Positions 52,283 through 60,806 of a stretch of DNA of 64,000 nt are shown here, in pieces. Under the pieces are notes generated by a model. That model made no database searches and was not told where the DNA came from. It saw only the letters and a program-made list of their open reading frames with translations. The DNA comes from Bacteroidota bacterium (GTDB lineage: Bacteria > Bacteroidota > Bacteroidia > AKYH767-A > 2013-40CM-41-45), in the NCBI GenBank assembly GCA_016713765.1, contig JADJON010000001.1, positions 1,550,001-1,614,000 on the forward strand, read 5' to 3'. Positions within the stretch are counted from its first letter, which is position 1. Every line of letters starts with the position of its first letter. Position numbers and translations under genes: made by a program.

Positions 52283-52453
52283 GGAAAAGTAACTAGTAAC
52301 TAGTAACTAGTAATTAGTAATTAGTTCTGTTATTAGTTCTTAGTTACTATACGCTCCTGCCTACGCTAAAGCTTCGGCAGGCAAGATTCACTATTCACTA
52401 TTCACTGTTCACTGTTCACTGTTCACTATTCACTATTCACTATTCACTATTCA
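52283..52453. repeat. TAACTAG and TTCACTA heptamer arrays behind pyrG
   Basis: TAACTAG/TAATTAG units (about 52283-52350), a palindromic element, then TTCACTA/TTCACTG units (about 52386-52453). The last unit contains the pyrG stop codon (TCA at 52451-52453 on the plus strand). Confidence 0.8.
52356..52383. repeat. CGCTAAAGC palindromic repeat, copy 5
   Basis: CCTGCCTACGCTAAAGCTTC then GGCAGGCA, located between the two heptamer arrays. Confidence 0.65.
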
Positions 52454-54076
52454 AGCCCTCACCGCCACCTCCACCTTCGCTTTCTCCATCGCCGCTTTCA
52501 CGAAGCGAACGAAAAGGGGATGCGGATTCTCGACGGTGCTCTTGTATTCGGGGTGGAACTGTACGCCTACGAACCAGGAGTGGTTCTTCGCTTCCACGAT
52601 CTCGACCAGCCCGTTGTCGGGATTGGTGCCGGAGGGGATGAGCCCCGCTTCGGTGAAGTCTTTCAGAAACTTGTTGTTGAATTCGTACCGGTGACGGTGG
52701 CGTTCGCCTATCCGACTCTTGCCGTACACCTGGTAGGCCTTGCTGCCTTTCTCCAGCTGACATCCGTATTCGCCCAGTCGCATGGTGCCGCCTTTTGCCG
52801 TGATCTTCTTTTGTGACTCCATGAAGTCGATCACCGGATGCTTCGTGTTCGGATTCATTTCCGTCGAATGGGCGTCTTTCCAACCCAACACGTTGCGGGC
52901 GAATTCGATCACGGCGCATTGCATGCCGAGGCAGATGCCGAGGAACGGAATATTGTTTTCCCGTACGAAGCGGATGGCCGTGATCTTGCCTTCGATCCCG
53001 CGATCCCCGAAGCCGGGCGCGACCAGAACCCCTTGCAGGTGCCCCAGTTTGGACGCCACATTGTCCTCGTCGATCTTCTCCGAATGGATCCATTCGAGCC
53101 GCACTTTGCATTCGTTCGCCACACCGGCATGGATGAAGGCTTCCGCAATGGATTTATACGCGTCTTTCAGTTCCACGTATTTTCCTACGAGCCCGATCCT
53201 TACTTCGTGGATCGGGTTCTTGAGTTTTCCCAGGAAGGCTTTCCAGAGTTCCAACTCCGGCTCCTGCTTGAGTGGCAGCTTCAGTTTGTTCAGCACGACT
53301 TTGTCGAGCTGCTCTTTGTACATCATCAGCGGAACGTCGTAAATCGTTTCCGCGTCGATCGATTCGATGACGGCATTGACGTTCACGTTGCAGAACAAGG
53401 CCACTTTGCGGCGGAGGTCTGCGCTGAGGGAGCGTTCGGTGCGGCATACGAGCACGTCGGGTTGCACACCGAGTTCGAGCATGGTCTTGACCGAATGCTG
53501 GGTGGGCTTGGTCTTCAGTTCGCCCGCCGCGCTGAGGTAAGGAATGAGCGTGAGGTGGATGACCAGCGCTGAACTGCCGAGTTCCCACTTCAGCTGACGC
53601 ACCGTTTCGATGTACGGCAGCGATTCGATATCACCCACCGTACCGCCGATCTCGGTGATGACGATCTCAAACTCGCCGCTTTCACCCAGCAGCATCATGC
53701 GCCGCTTGATCTCGTCGGTCACATGGGGGATGATCTGAACGGTTTTTCCGAGGTACGCGCCTTCGCGTTCCTTGTTGATCACCGTCTGGTAGATGCGGCC
53801 GGTCGTTACGTTGTTGGCCTGGGAGGTCGGAACGTTGAGAAAACGTTCGTAGTGTCCGAGGTCCAGGTCGGTCTCCGCTCCATCGTTCGTCACATAACAT
53901 TCCCCGTGTTCGTAGGGATTCAGGGTTCCGGGATCGACGTTGATGTACGGGTCGAACTTCTGGATCGTAACAGAATAGCCGCGGCCTTGAAGCAATTTGG
54001 CCAGGGATGCGGAGATGATGCCTTTTCCCAGGGAAGAGGTAACACCACCGGTAACGAAGATGTATTTTGCTGCCAC
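52451..54076 (-). CDS. pyrG: CTP synthase
   Basis: Converts UTP to CTP using glutamine and ATP, in the last step of pyrimidine nucleotide synthesis. From GTG 54076 ([19 protein letters not shown]) the product has 541 residues, the family's usual length. The open frame continues upstream to 54307 but that stretch lies beyond the -7 box at 54145-54152 and is not conserved. The N-terminal synthetase domain has the P-loop-like [29 protein letters not shown] and [15 protein letters not shown]. The C-terminal class I glutaminase has the nucleophile Cys in GICLGMQC and the His/Glu pair in VQFHPEYKS. It is transcribed alone, divergently from the PAP2 gene. Confidence 0.97.
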   Translation of the reverse strand: MAAKYIFVTGGVTSSLGKGIISASLAKLLQGRGYSVTIQKFDPYINVDPGTLNPYEHGECYVTNDGAETDLDLGHYERFLNVPTSQANNVTTGRIYQTVINKEREGAYLGKTVQIIPHVTDEIKRRMMLLGESGEFEIVITEIGGTVGDIESLPYIETVRQLKWELGSSALVIHLTLIPYLSAAGELKTKPTQHSVKTMLELGVQPDVLVCRTERSLSADLRRKVALFCNVNVNAVIESIDAETIYDVPLMMYKEQLDKVVLNKLKLPLKQEPELELWKAFLGKLKNPIHEVRIGLVGKYVELKDAYKSIAEAFIHAGVANECKVRLEWIHSEKIDEDNVASKLGHLQGVLVAPGFGDRGIEGKITAIRFVRENNIPFLGICLGMQCAVIEFARNVLGWKDAHSTEMNPNTKHPVIDFMESQKKITAKGGTMRLGEYGCQLEKGSKAYQVYGKSRIGERHRHRYEFNNKFLKDFTEAGLIPSGTNPDNGLVEIVEAKNHSWFVGVQFHPEYKSTVENPHPLFVRFVKAAMEKAKVEVAVRA

Positions 54077-54144
54077 CGTGTTGAGCGTGAGTAGTTGGAA
54101 AATTATGTTGAGAAACGGAAAAAAGATTCCGTCAACACGGGATA

Positions 54145-54152
54145 CAAAAGTA
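54145..54152 (-). promoter_or_regulatory. -7 box of pyrG
   Basis: Minus strand TACTTTTG, an exact TAnnTTTG match, about 70 nt upstream of GTG 54076, in the 97-bp divergent gap. Confidence 0.5.
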
Positions 54153-54173
54153 TCATTTTGCCGACAATATCCG

Positions 54174-55106
54174 ATGAGATTTGTCCCGAACCGTGTGATT
54201 ATTTTATGCGCGTTCCTGCTGCATGCGGGAATAGCCGCTGCGCAGCAACGACCTTCTCTTGGCGCATTTCTTAAAGAAGAGCGGATCTTTTCCTTCAGAA
54301 GCCCCAAAGGTTATGTGCCCATGCTGATGCACAACTTTGGGAGACAAGCGGTTTCGCCCCTTCACCTGAACGAGCAGAGCTTCCTGATTCTTGCCGGTGC
54401 CGGCGGCGCGACGGCAGCGCTGTATTATTATGACGAAGACATTGACGCCTGGATTCGTCCCTGGCGGGACCGGCATCCTTTTTTGCGAGAATTCAGTCCG
54501 CATTTCACACAACTGGGCGACTATTATGGCTACGCCCTGGTTGCCGGCTATGGTCTCACCGCGATGGCGCTGCGGGATCATCGTCACTTCCGGACCGCGA
54601 TTCTGGCCAGTCAAGCGGCCATTACGGCCGGTGTTTGGCTGCGGCTTGTCAAAGTTCTGACCGGTCGCATGCGGCCGTTGGCGACCTATACGGACGACGT
54701 GTATCCCTACGACCATTGGTTCGGACCGTTCGCGGTCTTCGATAAGAAACTGAAACAGGGAAGAAGTGTAGCGGCGTTCGATGCCTTCCCGTCAGGGCAT
54801 ACCGCGGCCGCCTTTTCGATTGCAACCGTATTTGCCGGTCGTTTTTCCGAGCATCGTGCGGTACCGGTTGTGGCTTATGGAACGGCTTCGCTGGTCGCGT
54901 TCAGCCGAATGATCGAACACGAGCACTGGGCCTCCGACCTGATCTTCGGCGCGTTGGCTGGCTATGCCTGTGGTCGACAAGTACTCCGGCGTGAGCAGGA
55001 AGTTTTCGGAGAAGAAAAACCACAAGGCCGTCGCCGGGTGGAAGTGGAATACGGACTGGCGCCAATTCCTTCGGGTGGCGGCTTGCAAGTCTTGCTCAGG
55101 TTCTGA
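54174..55106 (+). CDS. PAP2-superfamily phosphatase
   Basis: The 310-residue membrane-associated phosphatase begins at ATG 54174 with a signal peptide ([20 protein letters not shown]). The open frame extends 59 codons further upstream, but that part overlaps the pyrG promoter and coding start. The three PAP2 catalytic motifs are all present: KVLTGRMRP (motif 1), PSGHTAAA (motif 2, with catalytic His) and [12 protein letters not shown] (motif 3, with the nucleophilic His). Several helices surround them. Members dephosphorylate lipid phosphates such as phosphatidic acid, PGP or undecaprenyl diphosphate on the outer side of the inner membrane; which one applies here is not known. Confidence 0.9.
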   Translation: MRFVPNRVIILCAFLLHAGIAAAQQRPSLGAFLKEERIFSFRSPKGYVPMLMHNFGRQAVSPLHLNEQSFLILAGAGGATAALYYYDEDIDAWIRPWRDRHPFLREFSPHFTQLGDYYGYALVAGYGLTAMALRDHRHFRTAILASQAAITAGVWLRLVKVLTGRMRPLATYTDDVYPYDHWFGPFAVFDKKLKQGRSVAAFDAFPSGHTAAAFSIATVFAGRFSEHRAVPVVAYGTASLVAFSRMIEHEHWASDLIFGALAGYACGRQVLRREQEVFGEEKPQGRRRVEVEYGLAPIPSGGGLQVLLRF

Positions 55107-55112
55107 CGCGCC

Positions 55113-57410
55113 TCAGAAGGAGAGCGCTGCGCCCAGGCTTGGCAATATCGGGAGCTGGTATACTTTGGTTCCGGAGAGGCGGTCAAAGTAGAAAATGTTG
55201 TTCCGGTCGTACAGGTTGGTGGCCGATGCCTGAACTTCGAGTTTGGTGTTTTTGGCCAGCTTAAAGGTGCGTTGAACGGAAACATCCAGCCGGTGGAAGT
55301 ACGACAAGCGGCCCTCGTTGATGCCCGCGTAGTAGATCGCTATCTGTCCGTTTTGCTGCAGGATATCGGTTCCCAATCCGTTGTTCAGATTGAGCTGCTC
55401 GTAATAGCCCTGGGATTGGGTGAAGGGAAAGGGTGAACCGAAGTTCCAGCGCACACTCGTCATCCAGGCTTTGTCTTTTCCGAAGGTGTAGGAACCGACC
55501 AGGTTGAGGTTGTGGCGACGATCGAAACTGGGCCAATAGGTTCTTACCCCGTCATACCGTTTCACATAGCCGAGCGAGTAAGTGGCCCAGAGGTATAATC
55601 CGCGGTAATCGTATTTGAGCAGGAAGTCGATTCCGCGCGCCGTTCCGCTTTCGATGATGAAGTCCTTCTTCAGATAATCGGGCTTCTCGCTGTTTTCGCT
55701 GTTGTCATCATAGACTTTGTCGCGGTTCAGGTTTTGCAATTGGGAAAAGTTCTTGAAGTACCCTTCAACGTTCAGGTTGAGGTGGAATGGCAGATCGAGC
55801 TCGAAGCCGGCGATGGCGTGTTGCGCCTTTTGGAGGCGGGAGGTGACATCTTCGCCGTCGAAGGTTTCAGGAATGTTGTCGCTGCCGGAGAGAAAGCCGT
55901 AAAACAGGTTGACGACATCACGGTCCGAGGTGCCGCTGAGCAGGTTCTGGGAATAATAACCGCCGGCGGCTTTGAAACGAAGTTTGTCCGTCGCATTGAA
56001 TTTAAGACCCAGGCGAGGCTCTGCCGTCAGTTCGGACAGCGAGGAGTAGTAGTTGATCCGAATGCCCGGTTCGGCGATCAGTTTGCCGGCGATCTTCTTG
56101 TACTTGAAATATCCCGCCAGTTGTGTGGTGTTCTCCGTTTGACCGATGGATTTCGAATAGGCGTTGGAGAACTGGAAGTCGGTCCGGAAACCGACGATCT
56201 CGAGGCCGTAGCGCAATTCATCCTTCTTGATGAAGTACGAAAAATTCAGGCTGGTGTTGAAGCCGCTGATCTCCGAAAAGCGTGATTGCTCATCGCGTTC
56301 ATCCAGGTTGATGCGGTAATTGCTGTAAGCGAAGTTACCGTCGATCAGGACCGAACTGCCGGAGGGAACCAACACGAAATTGGTTCCCAGCCCGAATGAT
56401 TTCCAGTCGAGGTCGGCAATTTCCTTGTAGTTCACCCGATCGGTGAAATTGAAACCGAAGAAATTGACTTTACTGCCGGAAGAGGAGTTGAGCGAGATCT
56501 TGCCGTACAGGTCGTTGAAGGCGAAGGGCAGCCCTGCCGTATCCACGTAGCTGTAAAGGCTTTTCGACGTTTTGTCGAGATACGAATTCCGGCTGGTGAT
56601 GATGAACGACGAACTGCCTTCCTGGTTCTCTTTTTCCTTCTTTAGCGGACCTTCGAGCAGGAACTTGGCCGTAAACGGATTCACCGAAGCGCGGCCGGCG
56701 ATTCTTTTCTTGTTGCCGTCGCGGGTGGTGATGTCCATCACCGAGGAGATGCGGTCGCCGTATTCCGCGTTGAAGCCACCGGTATAAACGTCGGCTCCGC
56801 GAATAATATCGGCGTCGAATACCGAGTAGAGGCCGATGGAGTGGAACGGATTATAGATGATCATCCCGTCGAGCAGGACTTTGTTCTGGATCGGGGTGCC
56901 GCCGCGTATGTACAATTGTCCGCCCTGGTCGCCGGAGAAGATCACACCGGGCAGTACCTGCAGATACTGGGCAAGATCGGGTTCGCCGCCTACGGTCGGA
57001 AGCTGCTTGATTTCCTTGGGCGTAACCTTGTTGACGGAAACTTTAACCTCGGTCTTCTTTTCCTCGTTCTCGCCGGAGATCTCGATCTCTTTCATCTGGA
57101 TCGCCGACTTGCGGAGGTATAGTTTTTTCGTGAGGATATCGCCAGCCTTGATGGTGATGGGCTCCTTGATGGTATCGAAGCCGACCGACGTGACCATCAG
57201 CACATAATCGCCCGCGGGGACGCGGGTGATGGAATAGTAGCCGTCCAGGTTGGTCTGGACACCGTGCGTAGTGCCTTTTAAGTAGACACTGGTGTAGATG
57301 GCGGGTTCGGATGTTTCCTGTTCATAGACAAAGCCCCGGATGTCGCCGGTCTGAGCGAGCGCGCCTGAGGTGAAGAACGCCAGGATCAGGAGAGGAAGTA
57401 GGTGACGCAT
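55113..57410 (-). CDS. TonB-dependent receptor
   Basis: The 765-residue outer-membrane receptor starts at ATG 57410 (MRHLLPLLILAFFTSGALAQ). An in-frame ATG at 57536 would place a non-signal stretch in front and lies upstream of the -7 box. After the signal peptide comes a carboxypeptidase-regulatory-like domain (about 22-110, GDIRGFVYEQETSEPAIYTSV). The plug (about 130-240) has GGEPDLAQYLQVLPGVIFSG, LYIRGGTPIQNKVLLDGMIIYN and DVYTGGFNAEYGDRISSV. A barrel follows, ending in aromatic residues (LGAALSF). The substrate is unknown; no SusD-like or lipoprotein partner is adjacent. Its stop lies 6 nt from that of the convergent PAP2 gene. Confidence 0.9.
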   Translation of the reverse strand: MRHLLPLLILAFFTSGALAQTGDIRGFVYEQETSEPAIYTSVYLKGTTHGVQTNLDGYYSITRVPAGDYVLMVTSVGFDTIKEPITIKAGDILTKKLYLRKSAIQMKEIEISGENEEKKTEVKVSVNKVTPKEIKQLPTVGGEPDLAQYLQVLPGVIFSGDQGGQLYIRGGTPIQNKVLLDGMIIYNPFHSIGLYSVFDADIIRGADVYTGGFNAEYGDRISSVMDITTRDGNKKRIAGRASVNPFTAKFLLEGPLKKEKENQEGSSSFIITSRNSYLDKTSKSLYSYVDTAGLPFAFNDLYGKISLNSSSGSKVNFFGFNFTDRVNYKEIADLDWKSFGLGTNFVLVPSGSSVLIDGNFAYSNYRINLDERDEQSRFSEISGFNTSLNFSYFIKKDELRYGLEIVGFRTDFQFSNAYSKSIGQTENTTQLAGYFKYKKIAGKLIAEPGIRINYYSSLSELTAEPRLGLKFNATDKLRFKAAGGYYSQNLLSGTSDRDVVNLFYGFLSGSDNIPETFDGEDVTSRLQKAQHAIAGFELDLPFHLNLNVEGYFKNFSQLQNLNRDKVYDDNSENSEKPDYLKKDFIIESGTARGIDFLLKYDYRGLYLWATYSLGYVKRYDGVRTYWPSFDRRHNLNLVGSYTFGKDKAWMTSVRWNFGSPFPFTQSQGYYEQLNLNNGLGTDILQQNGQIAIYYAGINEGRLSYFHRLDVSVQRTFKLAKNTKLEVQASATNLYDRNNIFYFDRLSGTKVYQLPILPSLGAALSF

Positions 57411-57422
57411 AATTGAGAGCGC

Positions 57423-57430
57423 CAAAAATA
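57423..57430 (-). promoter_or_regulatory. -7 box of the TonB receptor gene
   Basis: Minus strand TATTTTTG, an exact match, 12 nt upstream of ATG 57410. Confidence 0.45.
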
Positions 57431-57534
57431 GTATTGTTTCCCGGAAGTCAGAGTCGTAATGGGTCGCTTTGACATTCGGACGATGAAAGAAACATACTTT
57501 AACACTTTGGCCGGGTAATTGTCCTGCCAATGTC

Positions 57535-57861
57535 ATGCGCTACTTCCGCCTGGTCATTCCGATGCTTCCTGTTACCGCGATGGCTTTATTCCCTTTTGTA
57601 CTATTCGATCGGCATGACCGGGCTTACGACCAGATCCTGCTGCGGCATGAGCAGATACACCTCCGGCAGCAGATTGAATTGTTGGTGTTACCATTTTACC
57701 TGATGTACGCTTATTACTATTTGAAAGGGCGTTTCAAAGGGAATTCGGCAAAGGCGGCATATCGGGCAATTCCTTTTGAACGCGAGGCGTACCTCCATGA
57801 GGCTTCGTCAGACTATCTGAACAGCCGTTGCCGCTTCGCCTGGATGAAATACAGGAAATAG
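57535..57861 (+). CDS. Small membrane protein with HExxH zinc motif
   Basis: The 108-residue protein carries a hydrophobic N-terminus (about residues 5-24). HEQIH at residues 38-42 sits in an amphipathic helix (LLRHEQIHLRQQIEL). A second hydrophobic helix (about 48-63) follows, then FEREAYLHEA (81-90), where Glu84 is placed as the third zinc ligand of gluzincin-type peptidases such as M48/M56. This spacing is consistent with a minimal integral-membrane metallopeptidase, common as a short hypothetical protein in Bacteroidota, but activity is inferred only from the motifs. It is divergent from the TonB receptor gene and its stop codon is 5 nt from that of the EVE gene. Confidence 0.7.
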   Translation: MRYFRLVIPMLPVTAMALFPFVLFDRHDRAYDQILLRHEQIHLRQQIELLVLPFYLMYAYYYLKGRFKGNSAKAAYRAIPFEREAYLHEASSDYLNSRCRFAWMKYRK

Positions 57862-57866
57862 TCGGG

Positions 57867-58265
57867 TCAGGATCCCATTTCAACCAGCAAATCGAACGCT
57901 GCTTCCGCAACAGGCATCACGGAAAGGCGACCGATCTTCACCAGCGGAAAGTCTGCGAGTTTTTTCTCGGCTTTTATAGTTTTGAGGGTCACCGGTTGTT
58001 GCAATGGTTTAAGCGGTACAAGGTCAACACAGATCCAGTCGGGATCATTCGGCTCCGGTTTGGGAGCATTGGCGACCCCGGCAATGGCTACAATAGCCGA
58101 TTCCTTTCCGCTGTGATAGAAAAGCACCTGATCGCCTTTCTTCATTCCAGATAAATGACGTTTCGCAAGATGATTGCGAACACCGTCCCAGGTGGTTTTC
58201 TTATCACGAACAAGATCAGACCAGCCGTAGGTGTCGGGGTCGGATTTTACAAGCCAGTAAGCCAT
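57867..58265 (-). CDS. EVE domain protein
   Basis: The 132-residue protein is made of a single EVE/PUA-like domain: MAYWLVKSDPDTYGWSDLV at the start, TTWDGVRNHLAKRHL, KKGDQVLFYHSGKESAIV and VDLVPLKPLQQPVTL. The family (thymocyte nuclear protein 1 type) binds modified bases in nucleic acids; the exact ligand in bacteria is not known. Its ATG (58265) is followed upstream, without any gap, by a TCGTCCC/GGGACGA heptamer array. No ordinary leader or ribosome-binding site is therefore visible, and transcription must start within or beyond the array. Confidence 0.9.
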   Translation of the reverse strand: MAYWLVKSDPDTYGWSDLVRDKKTTWDGVRNHLAKRHLSGMKKGDQVLFYHSGKESAIVAIAGVANAPKPEPNDPDWICVDLVPLKPLQQPVTLKTIKAEKKLADFPLVKIGRLSVMPVAEAAFDLLVEMGS

Positions 58266-58320
58266 GGGACGAGGGACGAGGGACGAGGGACGAGGGACGA
58301 GGGACGAGGGACGAGGGAAA
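58266..58320. repeat. GGGACGA heptamer array abutting the EVE start codon
   Basis: About seven near-perfect GGGACGA units immediately upstream of the EVE ATG. Confidence 0.85.
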
Positions 58321-58341
58321 TTCAGCCAAACAATTTACGAA

Positions 58342-58391
58342 CCCCCAATCACCCATCACCAATTACTAATTACTAATTACTAATTACTAAT
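58342..58391. repeat. ATTACTA heptamer array behind holA
   Basis: About five AATTACT/ATTACTA units in a 7-bp register, ending 8 nt before the holA stop codon. Confidence 0.75.
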
Positions 58392-58399
58392 CTCCCCCC

Positions 58400-59428
58400 T
58401 CAATGCATCAACTTAAACACCAACTCCTTCAACAAATCATCATCGCCTGTTGATTCGTTACGGACGCCTTTGGCACGCAGGTCGTAGTCGCGGAGGTAGG
58501 AAATGTTCCGGATCACGAGCGGATAGGGGTAGGCCTTCGCGGCATGTTCGTATTCAGTCACGAAGTAAGGACTGATGCCCAGTGCAGAAGCAACGGCGTT
58601 GCGCGATCGGTCGGTGAGGGAATGATAGGTCAGCAGCTTCATGAAAAAGGTGAAGATGGACGGAATTGTCATCACCAGCGGATTGTTCTTGGGGTTCTTT
58701 CCGAAGTACTGGACGATCTGGTTGGCCTTGAAAATATTGCGCTTGCCCAGCGCGTTTTGCAATTCGAAGACATTGAATTCTTTGCTGATGCCAATGTTGT
58801 CTTCCACCAATGTTGCGGTGATTTCATCACCCGGCTTCAGGTTGAGGATCAGTTTGTCGATCTCATTCGCGATACGGGAGAGATCGGTGCCGAGGTACTC
58901 GGCCATTAGCTGGGTCGCCTTGGGGTTGGTGCGGAAGCCCTTGGAAAGTACATGCCGCGTGATCCAATCAGGGACCTGGTTGTCGTAAAGTTTCTTTGAT
59001 TCGAAAAGGACGCAACCGTTCTGCAGTGCTTTATACAAGCGCGTCCGCTTATCCAGTGTCTTATACTTGTAGCAGAAAACCAGGATGGTGGTGGGCGTCG
59101 GCTTATGTAAATATTCAATAAGCGGGTCGCGACTGTCTTTGCCTTCGGCTTTCGAAACCAGGTTGCGGATATCCTGAGCTTCCTTGACAATGACCACCTG
59201 GTAGCTCGACATCATCGGGTACCGCTTGGCCGTGCTGATCAGGGAGAGCAGGTCCGTGTCTTTGCCATACAGCACGGTCTGGTTAAACTCCCGTTCCGAT
59301 TCATTCAGGACATTCTTTTCCAAAGCATCCGCGATCGCATCGATGTAGAACGCCTCGTCGCCGTGCAGGAAATACACGGGTGCATAGACTTTCTTTCGGA
59401 TATCGCCGATGATCTGGTCGAAGGTCAT
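58400..59428 (-). CDS. holA: DNA polymerase III subunit delta
   Basis: The 342-residue clamp-loader delta subunit opens the beta sliding clamp during loading. It has the AAA+-like N-terminal fold without a functional Walker A: ADALEKNVLNESEREFNQTVLYG and YQVVIVKEAQDIRNL. The middle region is YLGTDLSRIANEIDKLILNLKPGDEIT followed by FNVFELQNALGKRNIFKA, the conserved 'delta' collar region. This and the length match bacterial HolA. It starts 1 nt after the amn stop codon and is probably translated in the same transcript. A heptamer array follows the stop codon. Confidence 0.93.
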   Translation of the reverse strand: MTFDQIIGDIRKKVYAPVYFLHGDEAFYIDAIADALEKNVLNESEREFNQTVLYGKDTDLLSLISTAKRYPMMSSYQVVIVKEAQDIRNLVSKAEGKDSRDPLIEYLHKPTPTTILVFCYKYKTLDKRTRLYKALQNGCVLFESKKLYDNQVPDWITRHVLSKGFRTNPKATQLMAEYLGTDLSRIANEIDKLILNLKPGDEITATLVEDNIGISKEFNVFELQNALGKRNIFKANQIVQYFGKNPKNNPLVMTIPSIFTFFMKLLTYHSLTDRSRNAVASALGISPYFVTEYEHAAKAYPYPLVIRNISYLRDYDLRAKGVRNESTGDDDLLKELVFKLMH

Positions 59429-59429
59429 G

Positions 59430-60200
59430 TCAGAAGCGGAGGTGTTTGACCGTCAAGCCGTCGTTGATCAGTTGTTTGAGCGAGTCGATGCCGATGCGGA
59501 GATGGTCTTCGACGAAATTGGCAGTGACTTTCTTGTCGCTTTCAGCGGTTTTAACTCCTTCGGAAACCATCGGTTGATCCGATACCAGCAGCAGTGCGCC
59601 GGTCGGGATCTTGTTGGCAAAGCCGACGAGGAAGATCGTGGCCGTCTCCATGTCAATCGCCATAGCACGGGTCGATTCCAAATATTCCTTGAAATCCAGA
59701 TCGTGTTCCCAGACACGGCGGTTGGTGGAGTAGACGGTACCGGTCCAGTAGTCCTTATCGTAATCGCGGATGGTCGTGGAAACAGCTTTTTGAAGACTGA
59801 AGGCGGGGAGCGCCGGCACTTCGGGCGGGAGGTAGTCGTCGGAGGTTCCTTCGCCACGCACAGCTGCGATTGGAAGGATCAGGTCACCGACAGCGTTTTT
59901 CTTTTTCAGACCGCCGCATTTTCCCAGAAATAGCGCGGCTTTCGGTTTGATCGCGCTCAACAGGTCCATGATGAGGGCCGCGTTCGGACTTCCGATCCCG
60001 AAATTGATAATGGTGATGCCGTTGGCCGTTGCGGTAGGCATAGGCTTATCCGCGCCAATGATCGGCACATTGTACCATTCGGAGAAGAGCTTTACGTAAT
60101 GATGAAAATTGGTCAGGAGGATATATTTACCAAAATCCTCTAGCGCCACCCCGGTATAACGGGGCAACCAGTTGGAAACGATTTCTTCTTTACTTTCCAT
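59430..60200 (-). CDS. amn: AMP nucleosidase
   Basis: The 256-residue product starts at ATG 60200 (MESKEEIVSNWLPRYTG); an in-frame start at 60251 is possible but overlaps the divergent gene. It belongs to the nucleoside phosphorylase fold: GITIINFGIGSPNAALIMDLLSAIKPKAALFLGKCGGL in the phosphate/ribose-binding part, and MAIDMETATIFLVGFANKIP with the base-binding Met-Glu-Thr. It is expected to cleave AMP to adenine and ribose 5-phosphate. The length fits the short Bacteroidota form, which lacks the N-terminal domain of the E. coli enzyme. It forms an operon with holA. Confidence 0.92.
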   Translation of the reverse strand: MESKEEIVSNWLPRYTGVALEDFGKYILLTNFHHYVKLFSEWYNVPIIGADKPMPTATANGITIINFGIGSPNAALIMDLLSAIKPKAALFLGKCGGLKKKNAVGDLILPIAAVRGEGTSDDYLPPEVPALPAFSLQKAVSTTIRDYDKDYWTGTVYSTNRRVWEHDLDFKEYLESTRAMAIDMETATIFLVGFANKIPTGALLLVSDQPMVSEGVKTAESDKKVTANFVEDHLRIGIDSLKQLINDGLTVKHLRF

Positions 60201-60230
60201 AGCGTACTTTTCGGGGAAAATCGAACTCCG

Positions 60231-60695
60231 GTGCGGTTTCCCCGGCTCCACTTTCCAGAGTACAAGTTTACGATACGCCCGGCTGGCAAAGACGGGGATT
60301 CTGTAAAAATTTTCGACATCATTCGGGGTCGATACGTCAGTTTAACGCCCGAGGAATGGGTGCGTCAACACCTCCTGCATTTTCTGCTCGTGGACAGATC
60401 GTATCCGAAAGGCCTGATCGCCGTCGAAAAATCGTTGAAAGTCGGGACGCTTGATAAGCGATTCGATCTTTTGGTCTATGACCGGGAGCATCACCCCATT
60501 CTCCTTGCGGAATGCAAAGCGCCGGAAATTCCGCTGGATCAGCTTGTTTTCGACCAGGCCGCCCGGTATAACCGTACCCTTCAGGTGCCCTATCTCCTCA
60601 TTACCAATGGTCTGGAAACCAAATTATGTCGTGTCGATCCGGATCTGCAGGTCTTGGTACCCTTGCCGGACCTTCCAGGACATTCGGAATTATGA
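60231..60695 (+). CDS. Stand-alone HsdR N-terminal-like nuclease domain protein
   Basis: The 154-residue protein starts with GTG 60231 (MRFPRLHFPEYKFTIR). It has the PD-(D/E)xK-like fold of the HsdR N-terminal domain: ALL beta opening, FDIIRGRYVSLTPEEWVRQHLLHFLL, then RFDLLVYDREHHPILLAECKAPE, in which the Asp and the Glu-x-Lys are the predicted active-site residues. VPYLLITNGLETKLCRVD follows. No HsdM, HsdS or helicase gene is nearby, so it is not a restriction system by itself. A conserved small Bacteroidota protein of this type next to holA and amn is familiar to me, but its function is not established. Confidence 0.85.
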   Translation: MRFPRLHFPEYKFTIRPAGKDGDSVKIFDIIRGRYVSLTPEEWVRQHLLHFLLVDRSYPKGLIAVEKSLKVGTLDKRFDLLVYDREHHPILLAECKAPEIPLDQLVFDQAARYNRTLQVPYLLITNGLETKLCRVDPDLQVLVPLPDLPGHSEL

Positions 60696-60806
60696 ATATT
60701 GGCTGAAGGGCAGGCTGGTAGCGGTAAACTCGGACATTAGCCTGATTGTTAAAATCCATTAAAGGATTATTTTGCGTGGCCTTATTCAGGGCGCATCTCT
60801 CCATCC

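Noticed and set aside
53997..54173. N-terminal extension of the PAP2 protein
   Set aside because: It would overlap the pyrG start and promoter and would bury the signal peptide that begins at 54174.
54077..54307. N-terminal extension of CTP synthase
   Set aside because: It crosses the -7 box and the divergent gene start; the family begins at [10 protein letters not shown], served by GTG 54076.
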